Origin: Candidatus Bathyarchaeota archaeon | GTDB lineage: Archaea > Thermoproteota > CALKCG01 > B24 | DNA length: 64,000 nucleotides | Assembly (NCBI GenBank): GCA_018396755.1 | Contig: JAGTQM010000001.1 | Span: 62,001-126,000 of the forward strand | Reading direction: 5' to 3' | Shown: positions 42,866-49,739 of the stretch, piece after piece | How the letters are laid out: every line of letters begins with the position of its first letter | How positions within the stretch are numbered: the first letter of the stretch is position 1 | Made by a program: the position numbers and the translations under genes | Notes under the pieces: generated by a model | What the model saw: the letters and a program-made list of their open reading frames with translations, nothing else | The model's database searches: none | What the model was told of the DNA's origin: nothing

Positions 42866-43717
42866 TTGCAGGTAGAATTGGAACTGGATAAAAGATACAG
42901 CGTTCTAACATCTAAACTAAGAGAACTTTCTTCTAAACGTAGAAGCCTATTGGAAGGTGTTAAACGAGTTAAAGAGAAACGTGATAAATTGAACGTTGAA
43001 ATCGGTGAAACTATTTTAAAAATTAAAATGCTTAGGTCAGAGTATAAAAACTTAAGCTTAGAAATCTCCAATTTAAAAGAAGAACTAAGTTCCAACTATT
43101 CTAAGCTTAGAGAAACTAGACAGCTTATAGGTGAAATCAAACTCAAGATTAACGGTTCTAATATTTCGCTGAAAGAACTCAGAAGACGTATCTCTGACTT
43201 GGAATGGAAACTTCAGACATCTCCAACAGATCTACAGGTTGAAAAGAAAATTGCAAGCGAGGTCGCTAAGCTGGAGAGAGAGGTGAAGCAACAAGAGGAA
43301 ATTTCAAAGCTTAAGGGGATTTTTATGGAGCTTAAAGCGACTAGAGAAGCTATCAAAATAAAAATAGGATCAATCAAGAGTAGAGTTGAAGAAGTAAACG
43401 CTAGAAGAGAAACCATTAAGAAGGCTATTATTCAACTTGATGAAAGAATTAAATCATTAAGAGAAGAAGCTGACAATTACCATAAAGAACTTCTCCAGAA
43501 GGTTAAGGAGGTAGAAGAATTGAGAATGGCAGAGAAATCAATAACAGAAGAACTTAAAACTTTAGAGGCGGAAGAGAAAAAAAGAGTTGAAGATGAAGCT
43601 AAATCAATTTTGATTAAGAATGCTAGAGTTGTTTTAGATAAACTTAAAAAAGGAGAACGGGTTACCGCTGAAGAGCTTAAAATCTTAGCTGAAGCTGAAG
43701 ATATGGGAGTGATTTAA
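42866..43717 (+). CDS. Archaeal coiled-coil protein (COG1340-like)
   Basis: 283 residues of nearly continuous coiled coil (heptads from about 5 to 240), ending in a short globular tail (KGERVTAEELKILAEAEDMG) that is typical of the archaeal COG1340 group. TTG start at 42866 (TTG 42878 possible). It sits 30 bases after cdvB and abuts the DUF373 gene, so the three are one operon. A structural or scaffolding role beside ESCRT-III is inferred from context only. Confidence 0.75.
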   Translation: MQVELELDKRYSVLTSKLRELSSKRRSLLEGVKRVKEKRDKLNVEIGETILKIKMLRSEYKNLSLEISNLKEELSSNYSKLRETRQLIGEIKLKINGSNISLKELRRRISDLEWKLQTSPTDLQVEKKIASEVAKLEREVKQQEEISKLKGIFMELKATREAIKIKIGSIKSRVEEVNARRETIKKAIIQLDERIKSLREEADNYHKELLQKVKEVEELRMAEKSITEELKTLEAEEKKRVEDEAKSILIKNARVVLDKLKKGERVTAEELKILAEAEDMGVI

Positions 43718-44898
43718 TGATGGAAAATGAGAAGAAGTCTATGAGAATTCTTGTTTTATGTATAGATAAAGATGATGATTTAGGTGTTAAAACAGGTGTA
43801 AAATCTCCAGTTATTGGAAAGGAGAAGGTTCTCGAAGCCGCTTTAAAGCTTATAATGAACGACCCTGAAGAGGCTGATGCAAATGCAATGTTTGAAGCCG
43901 TACGTATAATGGATGGTTTAAAATCTAAAGATAAATCTAACGATTATGAGGTGGCGGTTTTAACTGGTTTTAAGAATGGTGGGATCGAAGCAGATAGAAA
44001 GATATCTGAATCTCTAAGAGAAACTCTTAGAATATATCCGGCTGATGCAACAATACTTGTTTCAGATGGATATACAGACCAAGAGATTTCTCCAATAATA
44101 CAGTCTCAAGTTCCGATAATTTCGGTTAGGAGGTTCGCCGTTAAACATAGTGAATTTATTGAAACTAGCTGGTATATACTGACTAGGTATTTAAGTATGC
44201 TTATCCAGGATCCCAGATATACTAAATGGACTCTTGGGATTCCAGGTTTAATAGTTTTATCGCTTTCAATCCTATATATGCTGACTCTCTTCTATCCTGA
44301 AATCCCTCTTATACCTTACACATTAACGGTGATTCTAATGATCACGGGTTTAATCTTATTCATTAAAGGTTTTGGCATAGATAAGTCTATAAATTACGTA
44401 ATATCGGAAGTTTCATCAAAACCATCTATTCTCATACGGGTCTTCGGATATATAGTCTGTCTCATAATGTGTGGATTAGGATTCTCACAAGGCTCCTCCT
44501 CTGTTATTGCAAATGTCCCTATGGAGAAACTTACAGACATTCAAAGTTTCATGAACTTCTTTAACATAATAGTTGCAAGTTTTATTGAAGGTGTATTGGG
44601 CTTCTTCCTAGCAGGCTTCCTAACTTTGCTCATCAGTAAAGCAATATACGATTATATAAACAGGAGCTTAAAATTCCTAGGAGATATCGTAGGAATTGTC
44701 TCAGTAGCCATGATATTTGGAACAATAGCCAATTCAATACCTCTCATAAAAGCTCCCCCCTCATCTATACTACATCCAGCGGTTATAGCTTTCTTCTTCT
44801 GGGTAATGCTGGCAACTGTTCTCATAGTAACTTCTACAATCATAGCTCATAAATCTAGAGATAGACTTTTGAAGATTTGGGGGGCTGAAGAGGCTTGA
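43717..44898 (+). CDS. DUF373 membrane protein
   Basis: 393 residues. A cytoplasmic N-terminal alpha/beta domain (about 1-155: LVLCIDKDDDLGVKTGVKSP, YPADATILVSDGYTDQEISP) is followed by six or seven membrane helices (about 172-385). This is DUF373, an archaeal family of unknown function. ATG overlaps the stop of the coiled-coil gene by one base and its own end overlaps the next gene by 4 bases, so it is in the cdvB-led operon. Confidence 0.82.
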   Translation: MMENEKKSMRILVLCIDKDDDLGVKTGVKSPVIGKEKVLEAALKLIMNDPEEADANAMFEAVRIMDGLKSKDKSNDYEVAVLTGFKNGGIEADRKISESLRETLRIYPADATILVSDGYTDQEISPIIQSQVPIISVRRFAVKHSEFIETSWYILTRYLSMLIQDPRYTKWTLGIPGLIVLSLSILYMLTLFYPEIPLIPYTLTVILMITGLILFIKGFGIDKSINYVISEVSSKPSILIRVFGYIVCLIMCGLGFSQGSSSVIANVPMEKLTDIQSFMNFFNIIVASFIEGVLGFFLAGFLTLLISKAIYDYINRSLKFLGDIVGIVSVAMIFGTIANSIPLIKAPPSSILHPAVIAFFFWVMLATVLIVTSTIIAHKSRDRLLKIWGAEEA

Positions 44899-45692
44899 GA
44901 GATATAAAACATGCGATAATCCTAGGGTCTGGTTTTGAGACGGCTTTACAACCCTTAGAATCAATTAAAGTTGAAACGCCGTTTAATTTTAAGAAAGTCG
45001 TCGTTTATAGAGTCGTCGTAGGTGATGTCAAGACTTTAGCCGTTCTAAGACATGGTGTCGATCATGAAAATCCTCCGCACATGGTAGAGTATAGAGCCAA
45101 TATGTGGTCTTTAAAAGAGCTTGGAGCTAACAGGTTACTAGCCGTTAATACGGTAGGTGCTATAAACCCAATAATGAGACCGGGGGATCTTACGGTTCCG
45201 CATAATATGATAGATTTCACCAAACGCAGACATTATACGTTTTATAATACTCAACCAGTGGTTCATATAGATTTTACAAAACCGTACTGTGAAGAGCTTA
45301 GAAGTCTCTTAATAAAATCGACATGTAAATTGGGTGAAACCGTATGGGATAAGTCTACATATATCTGTACGGAAGGTCCTCGATTTGAAACAGCTGCTGA
45401 AATAAGAGTGTTTAGAATTTTAGGAGCGGATGTCGTAGGTATGACCGGTTGCCCTGAAGCAGCTCTAGCTAGAGAACTTGGATTATGTTACGCTTCTCTA
45501 TGCATAGTGTCGAACATGGCTGCTGGCATGCAGAGTCGGATAACGAGTAAAGAAGTCTCTGATATAGCTCTTAGAAAAAGAGAAGTAGTCATAAAAGTGC
45601 TTGGGGAAACCATTAAAAGTATGCCTGCAGAGAGAAGCTGTTCCTGTTCAATTCAGACGAATTCAGAATTTAAAATTCAACATAAAGCTTAG
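44895..45692 (+). CDS. Purine nucleoside phosphorylase / MTAP family
   Basis: 265 residues. Phosphate-binding IILGSGF (Gly-Ser), RHGVDHENPPHMVEYRAN (His pattern of the MTAP/6-oxopurine group), NTVGAINP, CTEGPRFETAAEIR and VGMTGCPEAALARELG. It cleaves purine nucleosides or 5'-methylthioadenosine. The GM(T)G and NPP patterns leave inosine, guanosine or MTA open. GTG/TTG-type start overlapping DUF373. It ends with a serine- and cysteine-rich tail (SCSCSIQTNS), unusual and perhaps not conserved. Confidence 0.85.
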   Translation: MRDIKHAIILGSGFETALQPLESIKVETPFNFKKVVVYRVVVGDVKTLAVLRHGVDHENPPHMVEYRANMWSLKELGANRLLAVNTVGAINPIMRPGDLTVPHNMIDFTKRRHYTFYNTQPVVHIDFTKPYCEELRSLLIKSTCKLGETVWDKSTYICTEGPRFETAAEIRVFRILGADVVGMTGCPEAALARELGLCYASLCIVSNMAAGMQSRITSKEVSDIALRKREVVIKVLGETIKSMPAERSCSCSIQTNSEFKIQHKA

Positions 45693-45708
45693 AAACGGGA
45701 GATTTCAG

Positions 45709-45927
45709 TCATATCAACGTAAGTTTTATTCCAGATACAATGAATTCAACGGCAACGGCTACCAATAAAAACCCAGTTATCCTTGAAACAGTTAGGAAAA
45801 CTGGTATACTTGAGAAAGGGCTCATTATTATAAATAATAACATGGATGCTTTGAAGACTTCCCCTATCATCTTGCTATTAAGACGCGTTACTAAATTTAA
45901 CACAAATGTGAGCGGGAAATCCCACAT
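45709..45927 (-). pseudogene. MarC-family remnant with internal deletion
   Basis: A 72-codon frame reading leftward joins two separated parts of a MarC membrane protein. FKASMLLFIIMSPFSSIPVF matches the first helix of MarC and RITGFLLVAVAVEFIVSGIK its last helix; about 130 internal residues are missing. The intact family is about 200 residues. The first codons overlap the left-end hairpin of the adjacent insertion element, so the original start is probably the later Met (MIGEVFKAS). Confidence 0.6.
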
Positions 45928-45941
45928 GCTTTAGCGGTGGG
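45921..45941 (+). repeat. Left-end hairpin of the element
   Basis: CCCAC (45921-45925) pairs with GTGGG (45937-45941), with inner GCT/AGC. It closely resembles the right-end hairpin and the fold expected at IS605-type ends. Confidence 0.55.
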
Positions 45942-45960
45942 ATGAAAGCGAATAGAGACA

Positions 45961-45968
45961 TTTATAAA
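45961..45968 (+). promoter_or_regulatory. TATA box of the small ORF-tnpB unit
   Basis: TTTATAAA about 24-31 bases before GTG 45992, at the distance for a leaderless start at that codon. Confidence 0.5.
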
Positions 45969-45991
45969 CCTTTGTGTAATTACTTCTACCT

Positions 45992-46117
45992 GTGTGGAAA
46001 TCCATCAAGGTAAAGGAAGAGACTAAAAAGAAGTTAGATGAGTTGAAAGTCCACCCAAGACAGTCTTACGATGAAGTTATAAATAGGTTGATTGAGAGGT
46101 GGGGGAAATTCAAGTAA
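45992..46117 (+). CDS. Small antitoxin-like (VapB/RHH-type) protein
   Basis: 41 residues, GTG start, leaderless. The sequence WKSIKVKEETKKKLDELK then HPRQSYDEVINRLIE is the strand-helix-helix pattern of a small archaeal ribbon-helix-helix or VapB-like (DUF7557) protein. It overlaps tnpB by 19 bases, so it is translationally linked to it. Such ORFs accompany archaeal tnpB genes and may control them; no toxin gene is adjacent. Confidence 0.6.
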   Translation: MWKSIKVKEETKKKLDELKVHPRQSYDEVINRLIERWGKFK

Positions 46118-47214
46118 CCTACAAGTTTAGGCTGTATCCGAAGAAAGAGCAGGAAGATAAACTGCTCGAGGCTTTGGAGCTGTGCAGGCAGACCTACAAC
46201 TACTTCCTAGCACAGTGGAAGGGTAAAATACCGAGTAGGCTTGAACTCCAAGCCCAACTTCCCAAGCTGAAGGCTGAGAAGCCAGAGTTGGACAAGGTCT
46301 ACTCCAAGGTCCTGCAGATGGTTCTCTACCAGCTGTACTCGAATCTAAAGGCTTTGTCCCAGTTGAAGAAGAACGGCAAGAAAATCGGGAGGCTACGTTT
46401 CAAGGGGAAGGGATGGTATAAAACCTTTGTTTATAACCAGAGAGGTTTCAAGCTGATAAAGACTGGTAAGAGGCTTGATATACTTCATCTTTCAAAGATT
46501 GGAGGCATTCCAATAAGAGTTCACAGACCTATCGAGGGAAAAATAAAGCAGGCTATAATAAAGAGGCATAACTCCGGTAAATGGTTCGCCTGTATATGTG
46601 TTGAAAGGGAAAGCAAGCCATCTCAAAGAAAGCCGAAGAGGATTGTAGGCATAGACGTTGGAATAAAGCACTTCCTCACAGACAGCGATGGAAGACAGAT
46701 AGAGAACCCAAGGTTCTACGGGAGAACGCTTGAAAGGATAATGGTCTTACAACATTGGCTTTCAAGGAAGCGTAAAGGCTCAAAGAACAGGGAAAAGCAG
46801 AGATTAAAGCTTGCCAAAGCCTATGAGAAGCTCGTAAACCAGAGAGACGACTTTTTGCATAAGCTCTCAAGGTTCTACGTGGACAATTATGACGTGGTAT
46901 GCGTTGAAAAGCTGAACATAAAGTGCATGGTTAGAAACCATAATTTAGCTCAAAAAATATTGGATGCCTCTTGGGGAAAGTTCCTTCAACTGCTGGAGTT
47001 CAAGGCTGAGAGAGCTGGGGCTCTAGTAGTGAAGGTGAACCCAAGAGGCACTTCAGAAGGATTGTCCTATGAAAATCCCTTGAGGGATTGGATTTCGGCA
47101 AACAGAATAAAGATGCGGGGCTGGGGCAGTCCTAACGCGCCTGCTGAGACAGAGCCTCTACGGGAGCTTATCCAAGTTCCCGCAAGCTCTATCGTTGAAG
47201 CAGGAAGCCCATAG
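46099..47214 (+). CDS. tnpB: TnpB (IS605 OrfB) RNA-guided nuclease, zinc ribbon absent
   Basis: 371 residues. Seen: N-terminal YKFRLYPKKEQEDKL, RuvC I GIDVGIKHF (Asp186), RuvC II CVEKLNIK (Glu270) and a RuvC III candidate PLRDWISANRI (Asp330). Between RuvC II and III the usual CxxC...CxxC zinc ribbon is missing: the sequence runs NPRGTSEGLSYENPLRDWIS. The C-terminal ASSIVEAGSP matches other archaeal OrfB proteins. TnpB cuts DNA with an omega RNA from the element's 3' end. The right-end hairpin overlaps the stop codon region. Whether the protein without Zn ribbon is active is unknown. Confidence 0.8.
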   Translation: MGEIQVTYKFRLYPKKEQEDKLLEALELCRQTYNYFLAQWKGKIPSRLELQAQLPKLKAEKPELDKVYSKVLQMVLYQLYSNLKALSQLKKNGKKIGRLRFKGKGWYKTFVYNQRGFKLIKTGKRLDILHLSKIGGIPIRVHRPIEGKIKQAIIKRHNSGKWFACICVERESKPSQRKPKRIVGIDVGIKHFLTDSDGRQIENPRFYGRTLERIMVLQHWLSRKRKGSKNREKQRLKLAKAYEKLVNQRDDFLHKLSRFYVDNYDVVCVEKLNIKCMVRNHNLAQKILDASWGKFLQLLEFKAERAGALVVKVNPRGTSEGLSYENPLRDWISANRIKMRGWGSPNAPAETEPLRELIQVPASSIVEAGSP

Positions 47215-47229
47215 GCTTATAGCCGTGGG
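47208..47229 (+). repeat. Right-end hairpin of the element / omega RNA region
   Basis: CCCA-ta-GGCT-tat-AGCC-g-TGGG spanning the tnpB stop. It pairs in the same way as the left hairpin. In IS605 elements this zone gives the guide-bearing end of the omega RNA, so sequence just 3' of it would be the guide. Confidence 0.5.
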
Positions 47230-47285
47230 TAGCTCACCAGTTACTCCAATAAGCCGTTCCGCTTGAACCAACCTAAATACCTCTT

Positions 47286-48326
47286 CTACCTATGAGATGT
47301 TAATACTTTACATCCGTTTTTAAGTACCAAAATTGTATCTTCCACCCTGCATCCAAATTTTTTCTTGATATAAATGCCCGGCTCTATTGTCACCACTTCA
47401 TTTTCCATTAATATGTCTTCGCTAAGCGGATTAAGAGATGGCGGTTCATGTATATCTAAACCTACGCCATGTCCGAGACTATGTATGAAAAGCCCATCAT
47501 AACCTCTACTATTGAGAAAATCTCTTGCAGTTTTATCTATATCTCTACATTGGGCGTCGGCTTTTACATAGTCCATTGCTCTTTCCTGAGCACTAGTTAC
47601 ATCTTTAAGAATAGTTTCATATTCTGGATTTCGACCGACTACAAAACTCCTAGTCATGTCTACACAGTATTCTCCATATTTTAATCCTAAGTCTATCGTC
47701 ACAGGTTCGCCTTCTGAAATGATTTTTAAAGACGGTTTACCATGCGGATTAGACGATTTAAACCCTGAAACAATTATCATTGGAAATGCATATTCAAGTC
47801 CACGTTCCCTTATAAATATGTCCGCCTCCTTTGCAAGGTCATTTTCTCTTATCCCAGGCTTGACGTATTCCATTAAAATTTCCATAAGTTCCTCAGTTAG
47901 CTCAGCCGCCTTACGTATACATTCAATCTCCTCTACGTCTTTCCCCCTCCTGAGATGAGAAATACGATTTGAGCCATCTCTAAGCTTAAAACCCGAAGTT
48001 TCCAGGCTTAAATACTCGGAAACAGGTAGGCTGTCGTAGAGTATTGTACTGGGTTTAAGCGTACTCAAAATCTTTAAACTAAAGTTTTTCATAGATTCGT
48101 TTATTGGTACTTGTTGAACACGTACTCCTTGAGCATTATCTTCAGCCTCTTCAAAACTCAAAGCAGAAACTGTTAGAAGTGGCTTATCGTTCTGAGTTAT
48201 GAAGAGTTTCCCACCTTCAAAACCAGTTAAATACAATATATTTTTCGGATCTGTTACCATAAATAGATCCGCGTTTTCCTTAACTAAGATGTTTTTAACA
48301 CGTTCAATTCTATCCACATAACGCAT
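47286..48326 (-). CDS. pepQ: Xaa-Pro dipeptidase/aminopeptidase (M24B)
   Basis: 346 residues. N-terminal creatinase-like domain (about 1-125) and pita-bread catalytic domain with metal ligands TIDLGLKYGEYCVDMTRS (two Asp), HSLGHGVGLDIHE (His), TIEPGIYI (Glu) and VEDTILV (Glu). It removes residues before proline. ATG at 48326. Reads leftward from the gap shared with the double-SIS gene and toward the insertion element; no operon. Confidence 0.9.
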   Translation of the reverse strand: MRYVDRIERVKNILVKENADLFMVTDPKNILYLTGFEGGKLFITQNDKPLLTVSALSFEEAEDNAQGVRVQQVPINESMKNFSLKILSTLKPSTILYDSLPVSEYLSLETSGFKLRDGSNRISHLRRGKDVEEIECIRKAAELTEELMEILMEYVKPGIRENDLAKEADIFIRERGLEYAFPMIIVSGFKSSNPHGKPSLKIISEGEPVTIDLGLKYGEYCVDMTRSFVVGRNPEYETILKDVTSAQERAMDYVKADAQCRDIDKTARDFLNSRGYDGLFIHSLGHGVGLDIHEPPSLNPLSEDILMENEVVTIEPGIYIKKKFGCRVEDTILVLKNGCKVLTSHR

Positions 48327-48443
48327 AGCAAATAAAAAGTAAAAACTTGAGTAAATGCTTTACTATTCATAGATCTACTTGCCATATGAAAATATGGGTG
48401 TTAGAATGGAAAAGCCTCACTTAACACTACTAAGAAGGAAAAG

Positions 48444-49649
48444 ATTAATACTAATCAGAAAAGTCTATTATCACTCAAATACTGCAAGAGGCGATCTGAG
48501 ATCACAACCGAATCTAATGGGGAAGCTCCACATATATACAACCGGCTTGTAAAACTTGTTGAAAACTTCAAATTCCCAGATGAAGGTAAACTAGAAGCTT
48601 TCAAAGAAATTTTAAAAGCCTCCCATAGAATCATATGCGTAGGAGTTGGAAGATCCGGTGGCAACGCTGAGGTTTTTACGAGATTCATAAGAAACTTAGG
48701 CTTTGAGCAAGTCTATGGACCCGATGATATTCCATACGTGTTGAAAAGTGAAGATGTTCTTATAGCTTTCTCAGGGAGCGGTGTGACTACGTATACACTT
48801 GAAACGGCTAGAATAGCTCACGATGCTAATGCTAAAATCGTATCTTTAACATCAAACGTCAAAAGTCCTTTAGCTGAATTATCTGATCTAGTAATTGAAA
48901 TACCTGGTAAAGAAATTTTAAGCTACCACTTAGAAGACTACTATGCTAGACAGTTACTTGGTGTGCAGTATGCTCCTCTAACCCCAATTGGAACATTATA
49001 TGAGCTTAGAGCAATGCTATTTTCGCTGAGTTTTGCGGGTTCACTTATCGAAAATAATGCATATAGATGGTTCAAGAAACTGGTGGAAGGTTTAAAGGGC
49101 TATATACCATCTCAGAGGGATTTTCAATCCTTGTACTACTCTCTACCCAAGCCTAGGTCTCCCCTAAATCCTTTAACTGGTAAAACTGTAGTCGTTGGAG
49201 AAGGTTTCTCCGGAATAGTCGGGTCCTTTTTCGTAACAAGACTTAGACATTGCTGTAAACCGGATGAAGACCGTGAATGCTATTTTTGGAAGGACAAGGG
49301 CAGTATATCTATTGGATCAAGAGACATGGTTCTAATAATCTCTGGGTCTGGTAGTCATATACCGTCTCTTATGGCTGAAAAAGCAAAAAGTAAAGGTGCT
49401 AGAGTCGTTTCAATAACGTCGTATGTTGAAAGCCCGCTGGCGTTAAATAGTAACTCGGTAATAGTGATACCTGGCAGGATCATTTACAAGATTAAGGGGC
49501 TTAGAAGCAGCTATCTTCCTAAGAACCCACTTGAATCAATCTTTGAACTCAGAACATTATTCTTCCTGGAAAGTTTCATTTACCTGTTAGCTGTTAAAGA
49601 GAATGTAACGGAAGCTGATATGTTACGAAGGCACTCTGAATTTACGTAG
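48444..49649 (+). CDS. Double SIS-domain sugar isomerase-like protein, start unclear
   Basis: Two SIS domains in tandem. First: RIICVGVGRSGGNAEVFTRF and LIAFSGSGVTTYT (about 55-200). Second: KTVVVGEGFSGIVGSFF and LIISGSGSHIPS (about 250-395). SIS folds isomerise phosphosugars or bind them as regulators. Homology clearly extends upstream of GTG 48738, but the frame has no ATG, GTG or TTG back to a TAG at 48402. ATT 48444 follows an AGGA and gives about 401 residues; I use it tentatively. An ATG with a good SD (GGGTG, ATG 48406) lies in a different frame, which suggests that a frameshift or a natural rare start must be considered. Confidence 0.75.
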   Translation: MNTNQKSLLSLKYCKRRSEITTESNGEAPHIYNRLVKLVENFKFPDEGKLEAFKEILKASHRIICVGVGRSGGNAEVFTRFIRNLGFEQVYGPDDIPYVLKSEDVLIAFSGSGVTTYTLETARIAHDANAKIVSLTSNVKSPLAELSDLVIEIPGKEILSYHLEDYYARQLLGVQYAPLTPIGTLYELRAMLFSLSFAGSLIENNAYRWFKKLVEGLKGYIPSQRDFQSLYYSLPKPRSPLNPLTGKTVVVGEGFSGIVGSFFVTRLRHCCKPDEDRECYFWKDKGSISIGSRDMVLIISGSGSHIPSLMAEKAKSKGARVVSITSYVESPLALNSNSVIVIPGRIIYKIKGLRSSYLPKNPLESIFELRTLFFLESFIYLLAVKENVTEADMLRRHSEFT

Positions 49650-49739
49650 CTTTACATGAAGCTAATGAGCATGACTTTGTTATTTCTCAAAAATTCTAGA
49701 TCATTATCATTTCTCCTAATTAATCTATTACTGGGAATG

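Larger units (their letters stand above)
45905..47235 (+). mobile_element. IS200/IS605-type element with TnpB only
   Basis: Approximate limits set by two similar subterminal hairpins. Left: CCCAC-at-GCT-tt-AGC-g-GTGGG at 45921-45941. Right: CCCA-ta-GGCT-tat-AGCC-g-TGGG at 47208-47229. Between them are a small regulator-like ORF and tnpB; there is no tnpA. Exact ends cannot be set from one copy. It lies next to the MarC remnant, so insertion may have contributed to that gene's decay. Confidence 0.6.

Noticed and set aside
48406-48551. ATG 48406 as start of the SIS gene with a BHB intron
   Set aside because: I tested the visible hairpins (GATTA/TAATC at 48443-48456, TGGGG/CTCCA at 48518-48530, GATC/GATC at 48493-48503); none has flanking four-base helices and three-base bulges.
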